Assembly: GCA_018267545.1 (NCBI GenBank)
Contig: JAFDYG010000452.1
Location: forward strand, 1-64,000
Source: Bacteroidota bacterium
Lineage (GTDB): Bacteria; Bacteroidota; Bacteroidia; Chitinophagales; Chitinophagaceae
DNA: 64,000 nt
Direction: 5' to 3'
This document shows, one piece after another, positions 8,696-17,825 of the stretch (its first letter is position 1; each line of letters begins with the position of its first letter). The position numbers and the translations under genes were made by a program. The notes beneath the pieces were generated by a model. The model saw only the letters and a program-made list of their open reading frames with translations, made no database searches and was not told the DNA's origin.

Positions 8696-10159
8696 CTAAT
8701 ACCCGGGATTTTGTTTCAGTAACGAGTTGGAATTCATAGCACCCAGCGGAATAGGATACAGCTCCCGGAAAGTCGCTGCATTGGTCACGCCACGCGCCTT
8801 GGCCAGGTCTATAAGCTTTCCGTGCCGGATAAGGTCCCTTCGACGCAATTCTTCATTGAAAAACTCATGCCCGCGTTCGGTCAGGATTGCAGCTCGCAGG
8901 CTTCCGGCCGAAGTAAAATTAGCCAGCTGCAGGTCTGAAATACCCGCCCGTCTGCGGACAAGATTGATCAGGTCGATTGCGCTCTGCGAAGGACCGTTTA
9001 GCTCGTTGAGCGCTTCGGCTTTGGAAAGCAGGATGTCGGCATAACGAATCACGGCCAGGTCATTGCCGTGGTCCTGCCCATTCGCATTCGGATCGGGACG
9101 GTATTTCCAGACCATGGAACGATTGCTGCCATAAAGCTGTACGGTATTTCCGGCGTTATTGATAAAGGAAGTCATGATTAGGTTGGTGCGAACGTCGCCC
9201 GGCTCGAAGGTATTGTAATATGCATCATACATCAGATAATCCGAAGCATAGTTCGCCCAGTTTGTTTGCCAGGTGATACCCGATTTGGGATCCATCTTGA
9301 AATCGGCCGGTGTAGATACGGCGATGCGGCGATTGCCTGTCGCAGCCGACTGTGCATTGGCAGGACGCACCCAGATCATCTCCTTATTGCGCTCGCTGGC
9401 TACGGTGAACATATTGACATAGCTCGAAAACAGGCTGAAATAATTTAGCCCGATGAGCTGGTCGGCCATTGCCGAGCACTTTTGCCATTGCTTGGTATTG
9501 AGATAGAGACGGCAAAGAAAGCCCATGGCAGCGCCCTTGTGCGCACGGCCGTATGCCGCCTCGGTACCCGAAGCCGGCAAGTCGGGCAGGACAGCCAGCA
9601 ATTCATCCTCGATAAATTTTTGAATGGTTGCGGCATCCACTTTTGCCAGGGCAGGAGCATCCTTGGTAGACGTCCTGAGCGGCACGCCTCCGAAGAGATC
9701 CCACAGGTAGTAATAGTTCACCGCGCGGAGAAACCGGGACTCGGCTCGCAGAAGCTTCCTATCACTGTCTTTCAGCACAGCGGCATCGATGTTATCCAAT
9801 ACGGAGTTGGCATCTCGGATCGCACGGTAGGGAGCGTTGAATAGCTCCCCTAGATAGCTAAGACCGGAATCCCAGGTGAACTGATAGACCAGTATGGCGT
9901 TCGTGGCTTCTCCCCCGCCCTGCTGCCACATGATGTCCGTGCACATTTCCTGTATAGCCAGGCGGTCATTTTCCACGTAATCGTTCATATGCGCAGTCTC
10001 GCTATAGGATGCCAGCAATACTTTGTCCAACCCATCCTTATTGGTAAGGAAATTGTCGGCCCCGAGTTCGGAATAGACATCTTCGTCGAGCATTTTTTTA
10101 CAGCCGGTATTCATCTGGATAACCACCAGAGCGGCTATTAGTATGATATATTTTTTCAT
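8696..10159 (-). CDS. susD: SusD/RagB-like outer-membrane glycan-binding lipoprotein
   Basis: 487 residues. The signal ends in a lipobox (MNTGC, Cys20), so the protein should be lipid-anchored on the cell surface. TPR-like helices in the N-terminal half (WDLFGGVPLRT, GAAMGFLCRLYLNTKQW) and the C-terminal motif DILLSKAEALNEL with RRRDLIRHGK are typical SusD features. It caps the SusC barrel and captures oligosaccharide. It lies 27 nt after susC. The stop codon spans the intron boundary: TA from the exon plus G from the intron gives TAG; after splicing it becomes TAA. The protein is the same either way. Confidence 0.95.
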   Translation of the reverse strand: MKKYIILIAALVVIQMNTGCKKMLDEDVYSELGADNFLTNKDGLDKVLLASYSETAHMNDYVENDRLAIQEMCTDIMWQQGGGEATNAILVYQFTWDSGLSYLGELFNAPYRAIRDANSVLDNIDAAVLKDSDRKLLRAESRFLRAVNYYYLWDLFGGVPLRTSTKDAPALAKVDAATIQKFIEDELLAVLPDLPASGTEAAYGRAHKGAAMGFLCRLYLNTKQWQKCSAMADQLIGLNYFSLFSSYVNMFTVASERNKEMIWVRPANAQSAATGNRRIAVSTPADFKMDPKSGITWQTNWANYASDYLMYDAYYNTFEPGDVRTNLIMTSFINNAGNTVQLYGSNRSMVWKYRPDPNANGQDHGNDLAVIRYADILLSKAEALNELNGPSQSAIDLINLVRRRAGISDLQLANFTSAGSLRAAILTERGHEFFNEELRRRDLIRHGKLIDLAKARGVTNAATFRELYPIPLGAMNSNSLLKQNPGY

Positions 10160-10186
10160 GATCGCGTTGATAATTGAAAAGTTTTA

Positions 10187-13100
10187 TTAAAGCCCAAGGT
10201 TTACCCCCACCATGAAAGTGCGGGCCTGCGGATAGGGATTATTACTATCGCTAAAGCTGGCGCTGCCGCCAGTATTGATCGAGGGATCACCCAGGTAGCC
10301 GCTGATCATCGCCACATTCTGCGCAGTAGCATAGACGCGGAGTGAGCGGGCCCATTTGACGGCCTTGCTTCCGGTCAGGTCATAGCCCAGCTGGATGTTG
10401 TTCACCCGCAGGTACGAGGCATTTCTGACGGTGTAGGTGCTTACGCCGAAAGACCCCTGCTGGCGAACAAAGGACGGCCATTCGTTGGTCGGGTTGCTGG
10501 TCGTCCAGCGATTCAGAAAGGGCTCGGCGTATCGGTTGCGGCGGATATTGGCCGGAGCAAGCGACTCGGCTAAATTGTTGTCGTATTTCTTGATCCCGCC
10601 AAGTCCATCGATGAAAATCCCCAGGTCGAACTTTCCGAATTCGAAGTAATTGCCGACGCCATAGGAAATTTTCGGGAAGGAATTGCCAAGAACTACGCGG
10701 TCGGCTGTGTTGACGGTCTTGTCTCCATTCAAGTCCAGGTACTTTGGATCTCCGGCTTTAACCGGGTCGGTAGTGGTGGAGAGGTCATCCTTGGTCTGCC
10801 AGGTGCCCAGCACCCGATAGCCGAAGAAGGAACGGAGGGGAAGACCGACTTTGATGATGGAGGAGCCATCGTAGATCTGTGGCAGACCGCCGATGCTGGT
10901 CACCTTGTTGTTGATCGTGGAGAGATTGACGGTTGTGCGCCAGCTGAACTTACCTTTGGTATTCACCGAAGTGATATTGAATTCAAAGCCGTTGTTCTTC
11001 AAGCTGCCGATATTGGTGAGCTGCGTACCGAACCCGGTGCTCAGATCGATGGGCAGGTTGATCAGCATGTCGAATGTCTTTTTTTCGTAATAATCGGCCG
11101 ATACGGTAATACGGCCATTCAGCAGACCGAAGTCGAGACCGATATCTGTCTGCTGCGTGGTTTCCCACTTCAGGTTCGGGTTCGGTACACGGGAAGGAAC
11201 GACGGTCGACACAAGCTGGTCGTTCATGACGGCCGAAGGGCCTACTACGTAGGTGGGAATGCTGTTATAGTTCCCAATCGCCTGGTTACCGGTACGGCCC
11301 CAGCTGGCGCGCAGCTTGGCATCCTGTACGATGTGCTCGATCGGCTCGAAAAATCGTTCGTTGGAGATTTTCCACGCGCCGGCGAAAGACGGAAAGTAGC
11401 CATACTTATTATTGGCGCCGAAACGGGAGGAGCCGTCGACGCGAAGCGTAGCGGTCAGCAGGTAGCGGTTGAGGAAACCGATATTGGCGCGGCCAATATA
11501 AGAAAGCAGCTTGTTGTCCGCGGTATAGCTGCTATTGGTAGCCAGCGTCGGATTACCCAGGGCCAGGTTGTTCCCCGCCGCCGCATCCGAAGGAAACCCT
11601 TTACCACTTGCCAGCGAATTGGTATTGATAAACTTCTGATAGCTGGCGCCGGCCACTACGTCCAATACAGCCTTTCCGAAATCTTTGTTGTAATGCGCGG
11701 TCAGCTCGGATAGATAGCTGGACCGACTTCCATGCAATAGGTTCGCAATACCGCCGCTGGCCAGACCGTATTGGGAAACACGGCTTATGTACGTATTACG
11801 GTCCTCCGTAAAGGTCTCAGTCCCCACGTTCAGCTTCATCGAAAGACCGGGAATAAAGGTGTATTCACCAAAGATATTACCGAGAAAATGATAGCGGTCG
11901 CCATAAGAGGTGTATCCGTTGGCGATGGCTAGCGGATTATCGACGGTAATAAAGGGAGAGATAGTATAATTGCCATTGTTGTCGAAGATCGGAATCGTCG
12001 GGTCGTAGTTCAGCGCTGCATTCAACGCCCCGGCAGTCTCGTTGAACCCCGTCCCGTTAGCCAGGTAACGGTCATCATTGTAATCATAGCTCAGACGAAG
12101 GCCCGTCTTGAATTTGTCCCGTGTCTGATCGAGGTTCAGCCTGGCGCCATAGTTCTTGAAGAAAGAATTGATCAGCACACCCGGCTGGTTCTGATAGACC
12201 ATCGACAGCCGGTACCTGGTATTATTGTCACCACCGCTGAAGGCCATATCATGGCTTTGTATGACAGGTCCCGTATTATACAATTGCTTCTGCCAGTCCG
12301 TCCCCCCGTTGGTGATACCGGTCACTTTATTGGATACCGGCGCTGCGCCCTCGTCTATCAGCTGATTGACGGTCGTCATGTATTGCTGCGGATTCAATAG
12401 CTTGGGCTGTCGAAATGGATTTTGCTTGCCAAGGTAGGCGTTGTAATCGATTTTCATTTTACCGGTGCTTCCGCTTTTCGTAGTGACGATCACCACGCCA
12501 TTGGCGCCCCTCGAGCCGTAAATAGCCGTCGCGGATGCGTCTTTCAAAATGTCCATAGACTGGATATCCGATGGATTGATCGAGGATAGCGGGTTCCTGG
12601 GTGTAAAGGCGCTGGAAAAGCCCGGACCGCCGTCGCCCACCGGCGCCGCATTCTGCAAAGGCACGCCATCTACGACATAAAGAGGTTCGGACCCCGCGGT
12701 GATCGAACCGGCCCCGCGTATGCTGACGCTCACGCCTGAACCGGGCTCCCCGCCGCCCTGGACAACTCTTACGCCAGGCGCTTTACCGAGGATCAGCTGT
12801 TGCGGCGAGGTGTTGACTCCTTTGTTGAAATCGGCCGTTTTGAGCGAAGTCACCGCACCGGTCAGGTCGGACTTGCGCTGGGTGCCGTATCCGATTACCA
12901 CTACCTCGCCAAGGGCTTGATTTTTGATAAGCATGACCAATTCCAGGGATTGACCGGGACCGGTCAGTTTGGTATCGAGGGTTTCATAACCGACCGCTGT
13001 CAATTCGAGGACATCACCGGGTGAAGCCTCCAGGGTAAAAGCGCCGTTTTGATCGGTTGAGGTGCCATTGCTTTTGCCGACCAGCTTGACGCTGACCTTG

Positions 13101-13261
13101 CCGATGGGCTTACCGGTGGAATCCTTGACATTACCGACAACCTTGAACGGGCTTTGTGCTCGACCTTCGCTGGTCAGGAGCAGGAGGGAAAGGAGAAACA
13201 GGAGGTATGCAGGGGAAGGCAGACCTCTACGAAGATTGCATAACGCAAAAAATCTTCTCAT
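10187..13261 (-). CDS. susC: SusC/RagA-family TonB-dependent receptor
   Basis: 1024 residues. A long signal peptide (hydrophobic core LLFLLSLLLL) ends at GRAQS. A carboxypeptidase-regulatory-like domain covers about residues 38-115 (VVGNVKDSTGKPIGKVSV). The plug domain begins with VVVIGYGTQRKSDLTGAV and contains the SusC signature SVSIRGAGSI and the DILKDASATAIYGSRGANGV block. The remaining 750 residues form the 22-strand barrel ending in a terminal aromatic-rich strand (RTFMVGVNLGL). It imports oligosaccharides across the outer membrane with the adjoining SusD. First gene of the PUL operon; divergent from its presumed sensor/regulator. Confidence 0.96.
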   Translation of the reverse strand: MRRFFALCNLRRGLPSPAYLLFLLSLLLLTSEGRAQSPFKVVGNVKDSTGKPIGKVSVKLVGKSNGTSTDQNGAFTLEASPGDVLELTAVGYETLDTKLTGPGQSLELVMLIKNQALGEVVVIGYGTQRKSDLTGAVTSLKTADFNKGVNTSPQQLILGKAPGVRVVQGGGEPGSGVSVSIRGAGSITAGSEPLYVVDGVPLQNAAPVGDGGPGFSSAFTPRNPLSSINPSDIQSMDILKDASATAIYGSRGANGVVIVTTKSGSTGKMKIDYNAYLGKQNPFRQPKLLNPQQYMTTVNQLIDEGAAPVSNKVTGITNGGTDWQKQLYNTGPVIQSHDMAFSGGDNNTRYRLSMVYQNQPGVLINSFFKNYGARLNLDQTRDKFKTGLRLSYDYNDDRYLANGTGFNETAGALNAALNYDPTIPIFDNNGNYTISPFITVDNPLAIANGYTSYGDRYHFLGNIFGEYTFIPGLSMKLNVGTETFTEDRNTYISRVSQYGLASGGIANLLHGSRSSYLSELTAHYNKDFGKAVLDVVAGASYQKFINTNSLASGKGFPSDAAAGNNLALGNPTLATNSSYTADNKLLSYIGRANIGFLNRYLLTATLRVDGSSRFGANNKYGYFPSFAGAWKISNERFFEPIEHIVQDAKLRASWGRTGNQAIGNYNSIPTYVVGPSAVMNDQLVSTVVPSRVPNPNLKWETTQQTDIGLDFGLLNGRITVSADYYEKKTFDMLINLPIDLSTGFGTQLTNIGSLKNNGFEFNITSVNTKGKFSWRTTVNLSTINNKVTSIGGLPQIYDGSSIIKVGLPLRSFFGYRVLGTWQTKDDLSTTTDPVKAGDPKYLDLNGDKTVNTADRVVLGNSFPKISYGVGNYFEFGKFDLGIFIDGLGGIKKYDNNLAESLAPANIRRNRYAEPFLNRWTTSNPTNEWPSFVRQQGSFGVSTYTVRNASYLRVNNIQLGYDLTGSKAVKWARSLRVYATAQNVAMISGYLGDPSINTGGSASFSDSNNPYPQARTFMVGVNLGL

Positions 13262-13354
13262 ATGGCTTTATATTTGGTACGTCAAAGGAAAATAATTGTA
13301 CCGGGATGCTTTAGCGAGTTTGTAACAGTTTAAATTCAATTTTTCCCAAATTGC
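13262..13354. promoter_or_regulatory. Divergent promoter region between susC and the sensor kinase
   Basis: This 93-nt spacer must carry promoters for both directions. On the plus strand TATATTTG at 13269-13276 matches the Bacteroidota -7 box (TAnnTTTG), about 79 nt before the kinase start, though no good -33 element is spaced correctly. No exact box was found toward susC, as expected of a promoter that depends on its activator. AraC-type half sites could not be assigned. Confidence 0.35.
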
Positions 13355-16300
13355 ATGAAATCTCTTCTTCCGATAGTTTGTCTGCTTACCTCCCACCTCA
13401 CCATCTTCGGTCAGGACTGGAAAAGAACGGCCGACAACTATAGCTTCAAGCATTACCAGATCGAGCAAGGTTTGTCCGACAATACCGTTTATTGTGCATT
13501 GCAGGACCATCACGGCTTTTTATGGTTCGGCACCAAAAATGGCCTCAACCGCTTCGACGGTTATCACTTCAAGGATATTCCATTGACGAAGGAAAGCGGT
13601 CGTCAACAGCACCCAAACCGGGTGCAGTGCATTTTTGAAGACAGCGGGCGCCAGCTATGGCTGGGTGGGGAAAATGCGCTTTACCGCTATGATGCGGAAA
13701 AGGATGTCGTCACACTGATCGCCGATACCATTTCTTCTGTAGTCAGCATTCTCGAAGATCGCCACAAACAAATCTGGATCGTGGGTGGCAGGTCCCTCTA
13801 CCGCTACGACCGTAGAACACAGTCATTGCATCGGTACCCGCGCCAGCGTTACTTCGGCGCAACGACTTTATCGCTGGCCGGCGACAGCACGTTGTGGATC
13901 GGAAGCGCCGACGGTAAAATTTATCATTACCTCGAAACAACGGATGAATTTCAGCTCTTCGATCTTTACGATCATTCGCCCCCGCCCAGCGTACCTGAGA
14001 TCACCAGGCTGACCGCTTATGGGCCGAACAGTATTCTCGTCGGCACACGGGCACAAGGTGTTAAAGTCTTCGATACACGCAGCGGAAGCTATACGGACCT
14101 GCTCAACGCGGATGACGGCGTTCCCCTGTACGTGCGCGACATCGTCGCCTATGATTCGCTCCAATTCTGGTGTGCAACGGAAACGGGCCTGTACATCCTG
14201 GATTTCGCATCCCGAACGATCCGGCATGTACAAAAGCAGGAGACGGATGAATTTTCTCTTTCTGGCAATGCCGTTTATACGATGTGCCGCGACGAGGACG
14301 GAGGCATGTGGCTGGGAACCTATTTCGCAGGCGTCAATTACTATTGCACACCGAACGCTTTGTTTCGAAAACAGTACTACCGAAAAGACGGCAGCCGTTT
14401 CCAGGATCACGTCGTTCGCGATATTCAACCGGATGGCAGGCAGGGACTATGGCTTAGTACCGAAGACGACGGTCTTTATCAGTATTCTTATGCGGCCGAT
14501 CGTATCGTCTGGCATGGCAGCACTGATCCGCCAACGGGCCTGGCGGCGAAAAACATTCACGGCCTTATGCCCGACGGCCCTAACCTGTGGATCGGCACCT
14601 ATGAATACGGCATCGATCTCATGGACGTTGCAACCCATCGTGTAATCCGTCATTATGAAAAAGGAAAAAACGGTAACCAGCTACGCAGCAATTTCGGGAT
14701 CACCTTTTTGAAAAGCAGGTCAGGCGTGCTATATGCCGGCACTGCCGGCGGGCTGTTCAGCTACAACAAGCTGCTGGACCGTTTCGACTCAGTGGCAGGA
14801 GCGCCGTTCGATCTGTTTATCTATTCACTGGTTGAAGACCATAATGGGCGCATCCTCATCGGTTCCAATCAGAAATCCGTTTACCTGTTCGACCCCATGA
14901 CGCACCGGAGCGTCGCACTGACCGATACGTATCCTTTCCATATATCTGCCGCCAATATCAGCAGTCTCGAGGATAGACAAGGACGATTGTGGTTCGCAAC
15001 AGAGGAGAATGGGGTGATTCTTTTCGAGCCGGGGACCGGAAAAATACGGCGCTTCACCGAAACGGAAGGACTAAGCTCTAATTATACCTTCAAGGTACAG
15101 GAAGACCAGCAAGGCTCCATATGGGTCAGCACCAACGGCGGATTGACCCGAATCAACGCCGACGGAACGGAGCTGAGGCGTTTTTCAACAGCCGACGGGT
15201 TGTTAAGCGATCAGTTTAATTTCAATTCCGGTTACACCGACGATTCGGGCAGGCTTTATTTCGGCAGCTTACGGGGACTGATCTCTTTCCGACCCGAGCT
15301 GATAGCCGACAGACCGGCCTTGAAAAAAGTATTTCTAACCAACATACAGGTAAATAATACGGAATTGACCGCAGCAGATGCAAACAATCCTTTGCACGGC
15401 TCTGCCTTCGCAGTCCGGGAAATCACGCTTCCCCATAATCGTTCGACCGTAAGCTTCGATTTTGCAGCGATCAATTATCAGGCGCCGGAAATGATCCGGT
15501 ACCGATATCGCCTGGAAGGCCTGGACGAACGATGGACCGTTCTACCGGTGAACCGCCGGGTTTACTACACCAGCCTTCCACCGGGTCATTATCGATTTTC
15601 GGTACAGGCTTCGAACAGCCCCGGCTGGGATGGACCAACGGCCAGCCTGGCATTGATCATTCGTCCTCCGCTCTGGGCTACCTGGTATGCTTATTTAGTC
15701 TATTGCCTGATCGCCGTAGGACTTTTTTATTATTTTAATCGTCTGAGACGCAGAGCCGGACAGGTCAAAAAAGAAAAAGAGATCTTCGACGCCAAGCTCG
15801 ACTTTTTTACAAACGTCGCACACGAGGTCAAAACTCCGCTGACACTAATAAAGCTACCGCTGGATCAGCTGAAAAAACAGTCGGCGCGGTACCCTGAAAT
15901 ATCGAACGACGTGCAGACGCTGGAAAAGAATACGAATCGGCTTATCGCCCTTATTCAGCAGATACTCGATCTTCGCAAAACGGAAACAAAACGCTTTACG
16001 CTCGAGCTACGCAAAGTAAATGTCAGCCGCCTGCTGGACGAGGTGCTATCCCTGTACGAAGCCTATCTATCCGCCTATGGAATTCGTTGCGAGACAATAG
16101 CACATCCTGCGAATATAATCATCGACGCAGACGAAGAAGCCCTCCGAAAGGTCATTACCAATTTGGTTGACAATGCAGTCAAACATGCGGAAAGTGGGGT
16201 CATTATCGAGCTGACACAGGATGTGACGGCCAATCAGCTGAAAATGGTCATTGAAAATGATGGCACTGGAATACCTTATTCATTAAAAGAGAAGATATTT

Positions 16301-16477
16301 GAACCATTTTTTAGCACCGGGAATGCACGCCAAAGCGGGGGCACGGGCATCGGGCTGGCTCTCGTCAAATCCTTTACCGATCTGCACAACGGCCAGATAG
16401 AGCTGGCTGAAACCGACGCGAACCATACACGCTTCGTCCTTATCCTACCCATTACACAATACAAAAGAAAAAGATGA
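13355..16477 (+). CDS. Two-component sensor histidine kinase, HTCS-type, with periplasmic propellers
   Basis: 1040 residues. Signal peptide, then from residue 20 to about 670 repeated two-component-regulator propeller blades (GFLWFGTKNGLNRFDG, RLWFATEENGVILFEPGTG, SIWVSTNGGLTRI), a Y_Y_Y domain (about 690-775), one transmembrane segment near 780-800, a HisKA domain with His823 in NVAHEVKTPLT, and HATPase (NLVDNAVKHAE, GTGIGLALVKSF). In Bacteroides such sensors are normally fused to receiver and AraC domains; here the protein stops right after the ATPase and the next gene supplies both, overlapping by ATGA. It probably binds a breakdown product of the PUL glycan in the periplasm. Confidence 0.94.
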   Translation: MKSLLPIVCLLTSHLTIFGQDWKRTADNYSFKHYQIEQGLSDNTVYCALQDHHGFLWFGTKNGLNRFDGYHFKDIPLTKESGRQQHPNRVQCIFEDSGRQLWLGGENALYRYDAEKDVVTLIADTISSVVSILEDRHKQIWIVGGRSLYRYDRRTQSLHRYPRQRYFGATTLSLAGDSTLWIGSADGKIYHYLETTDEFQLFDLYDHSPPPSVPEITRLTAYGPNSILVGTRAQGVKVFDTRSGSYTDLLNADDGVPLYVRDIVAYDSLQFWCATETGLYILDFASRTIRHVQKQETDEFSLSGNAVYTMCRDEDGGMWLGTYFAGVNYYCTPNALFRKQYYRKDGSRFQDHVVRDIQPDGRQGLWLSTEDDGLYQYSYAADRIVWHGSTDPPTGLAAKNIHGLMPDGPNLWIGTYEYGIDLMDVATHRVIRHYEKGKNGNQLRSNFGITFLKSRSGVLYAGTAGGLFSYNKLLDRFDSVAGAPFDLFIYSLVEDHNGRILIGSNQKSVYLFDPMTHRSVALTDTYPFHISAANISSLEDRQGRLWFATEENGVILFEPGTGKIRRFTETEGLSSNYTFKVQEDQQGSIWVSTNGGLTRINADGTELRRFSTADGLLSDQFNFNSGYTDDSGRLYFGSLRGLISFRPELIADRPALKKVFLTNIQVNNTELTAADANNPLHGSAFAVREITLPHNRSTVSFDFAAINYQAPEMIRYRYRLEGLDERWTVLPVNRRVYYTSLPPGHYRFSVQASNSPGWDGPTASLALIIRPPLWATWYAYLVYCLIAVGLFYYFNRLRRRAGQVKKEKEIFDAKLDFFTNVAHEVKTPLTLIKLPLDQLKKQSARYPEISNDVQTLEKNTNRLIALIQQILDLRKTETKRFTLELRKVNVSRLLDEVLSLYEAYLSAYGIRCETIAHPANIIIDADEEALRKVITNLVDNAVKHAESGVIIELTQDVTANQLKMVIENDGTGIPYSLKEKIFEPFFSTGNARQSGGTGIGLALVKSFTDLHNGQIELAETDANHTRFVLILPITQYKRKR

Positions 16478-17250
16478 AATATCGGTTATTGCTTGTCGAA
16501 GACGATTTCGAAATGTTGGAGTATACCGCAGCCCTGCTGAGCGAAAATTATCAGATTATAAAAGCCCGCAATGGCAAGGACGCCCTGAAAAAGCTGGAAA
16601 TCGAGCCGATTCAGCTGATCGTCAGTGACATCATGATGCCATTGATGGACGGAATGGAGCTTTGCCGCGTAGTTAAAACGAACATAGAATATTTCCATAT
16701 TCCTTTTATTCTATTGACCGCAAAGAATACAATCCAGGCAAAGGTGGATGGGTTGGAGCTCGGGGCCGATGCTTATATTGAAAAACCATTTTCAAAAGAA
16801 TACCTCGTAGCGCAAATAGGGAGCCTGTTAAAAAACAGGGAAACGACTTTCCGCTATTTCAGCGATCATCCCTCCGCACGCGTGCAGCCGGGGGCATCTA
16901 CGCCGGACGAGCTCTTTCTGAAAAAGCTCAATGAAGTTATTGATGCCGATATAGCAAAGGGAACGCTGGATACGGAAAGCCTTGCGGAAAAGCTGAACAT
17001 GAGTCGCATGTCCCTGTACCGAAGGATCAAATCCATCACCAGCCTAAGCCCTATAGAGTACATAAGCATTATCCGTCTTCGTAAAGCAGCCGAGCTCCTT
17101 GCTTCCGGTAAGTACAAGGTCTATGAGGTATGTTATATGATGGGCTTCAGCTCGCAAAGCAACTTTGCAAGGGTATTCAGCAAACACTACCAGCTTACTC
17201 CCACTGAATACATGCAGTCTTTTTCCAAAAAGACCGATTCGACAGACTAA
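16474..17250 (+). CDS. Response regulator with AraC-type DNA-binding domain
   Basis: 258 residues. Receiver domain at 1-120 with acidic pocket (Glu9, Asp10, Asp11), phosphoacceptor Asp52 in VSDIMMP and Lys in the expected loop (LLTAKN). A C-terminal AraC double helix-turn-helix covers about 155-255 (MSRMSLYRRIKSITSLSPIEYI, YMMGFSSQSNFARVFSKHY). The start codon overlaps the kinase stop (ATGA), so the two are translationally coupled and form one phosphorelay. It likely activates the divergent susC operon. Confidence 0.95.
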   Translation: MKYRLLLVEDDFEMLEYTAALLSENYQIIKARNGKDALKKLEIEPIQLIVSDIMMPLMDGMELCRVVKTNIEYFHIPFILLTAKNTIQAKVDGLELGADAYIEKPFSKEYLVAQIGSLLKNRETTFRYFSDHPSARVQPGASTPDELFLKKLNEVIDADIAKGTLDTESLAEKLNMSRMSLYRRIKSITSLSPIEYISIIRLRKAAELLASGKYKVYEVCYMMGFSSQSNFARVFSKHYQLTPTEYMQSFSKKTDSTD

Positions 17251-17267
17251 CATTAAAACCATATAAT

Positions 17268-17822
17268 ATGAGAAAGATAATTGCCGCCATGAACATAACG
17301 ATCGACGGCTTTTGCGACCACACCGCAATGATGGCGGATGAAGAAATACACAACCACTACACCGATCTATTAAAAAACGCAGGCGCCATTTTATACGGAA
17401 GAAAAACCTATCAGCTTATGGAAAGCGCTTGGCCAGCCCTGGTCAAAACCCCTTCCGGCGACAAATCCATGGATGATTTTGCCATAGCGATAGACAACGT
17501 CCCCAAAATCGTCTTTTCCAAAACATTGAAAACCGTCACCTGGAAAAACACAAAGCTGTTAAATGAAATCGTCAAGGAACAAATTGTAGCGCTGAAACAG
17601 CAAGATGGCAAAGACATTTTTGTCGGCAGCCCAGGCTTGATTTCAGCCCTGACAGAGCTTGGCCTGATCGATCAATTCCAGCCCTGTGTCCATCCCGTTA
17701 TTGCAGGAAACGGTCTATCCTTGTTTAAAACCGTAACCGACAGAATCGAGCTCAAGCTTTTAAAAACAAAAACCTTTCCCTCCGGTCAGATAATGCTTTA
17801 TCACGAGCCGGCAAACAAATAA
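17268..17822 (+). CDS. RibD C-terminal-domain (dihydrofolate reductase-like) protein
   Basis: 184 residues. The opening MRKIIAAMNITIDGF, the ILYGRKTYQLM segment near 45 and the FVGSPGLISALTELGLIDQF segment near 125 match the RibD_C/YyaP-YwjB group of DHFR-like NADPH reductases. These are seldom real dihydrofolate reductases, and the substrate is unknown. It starts 17 nt after the response regulator and ends 3 nt before the next gene, so it may be read from the same transcript, but a link to glycan use is not obvious. Confidence 0.88.
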   Translation: MRKIIAAMNITIDGFCDHTAMMADEEIHNHYTDLLKNAGAILYGRKTYQLMESAWPALVKTPSGDKSMDDFAIAIDNVPKIVFSKTLKTVTWKNTKLLNEIVKEQIVALKQQDGKDIFVGSPGLISALTELGLIDQFQPCVHPVIAGNGLSLFKTVTDRIELKLLKTKTFPSGQIMLYHEPANK

Positions 17823-17825
17823 ACA

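Larger units (their letters stand above)
6751..8696 (-). mobile_element. Group II intron inserted in the susD stop codon
   Basis: On the minus strand the element starts with GTGCGCG at 8696 (consensus GUGYG) and ends with CTACTCTAT at 6751 (consensus AY), about 1946 nt. Ribozyme domains I-III fill 8696 to about 8220, the maturase reading frame lies in domain IV (8202-6847), domain V is at 6821-6791, and a domain VI-like hairpin follows with an unpaired A seven bases from the 3' end. The exon junction is GGGTATTA|AACGCC. A six-base stretch TAATAT at 8494-8489, about 200 nt into the intron, can pair with the six exon bases GTATTA before the splice site and is a candidate EBS1. All parts look intact, so the intron is probably active or recently active. 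Confidence 0.9.
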
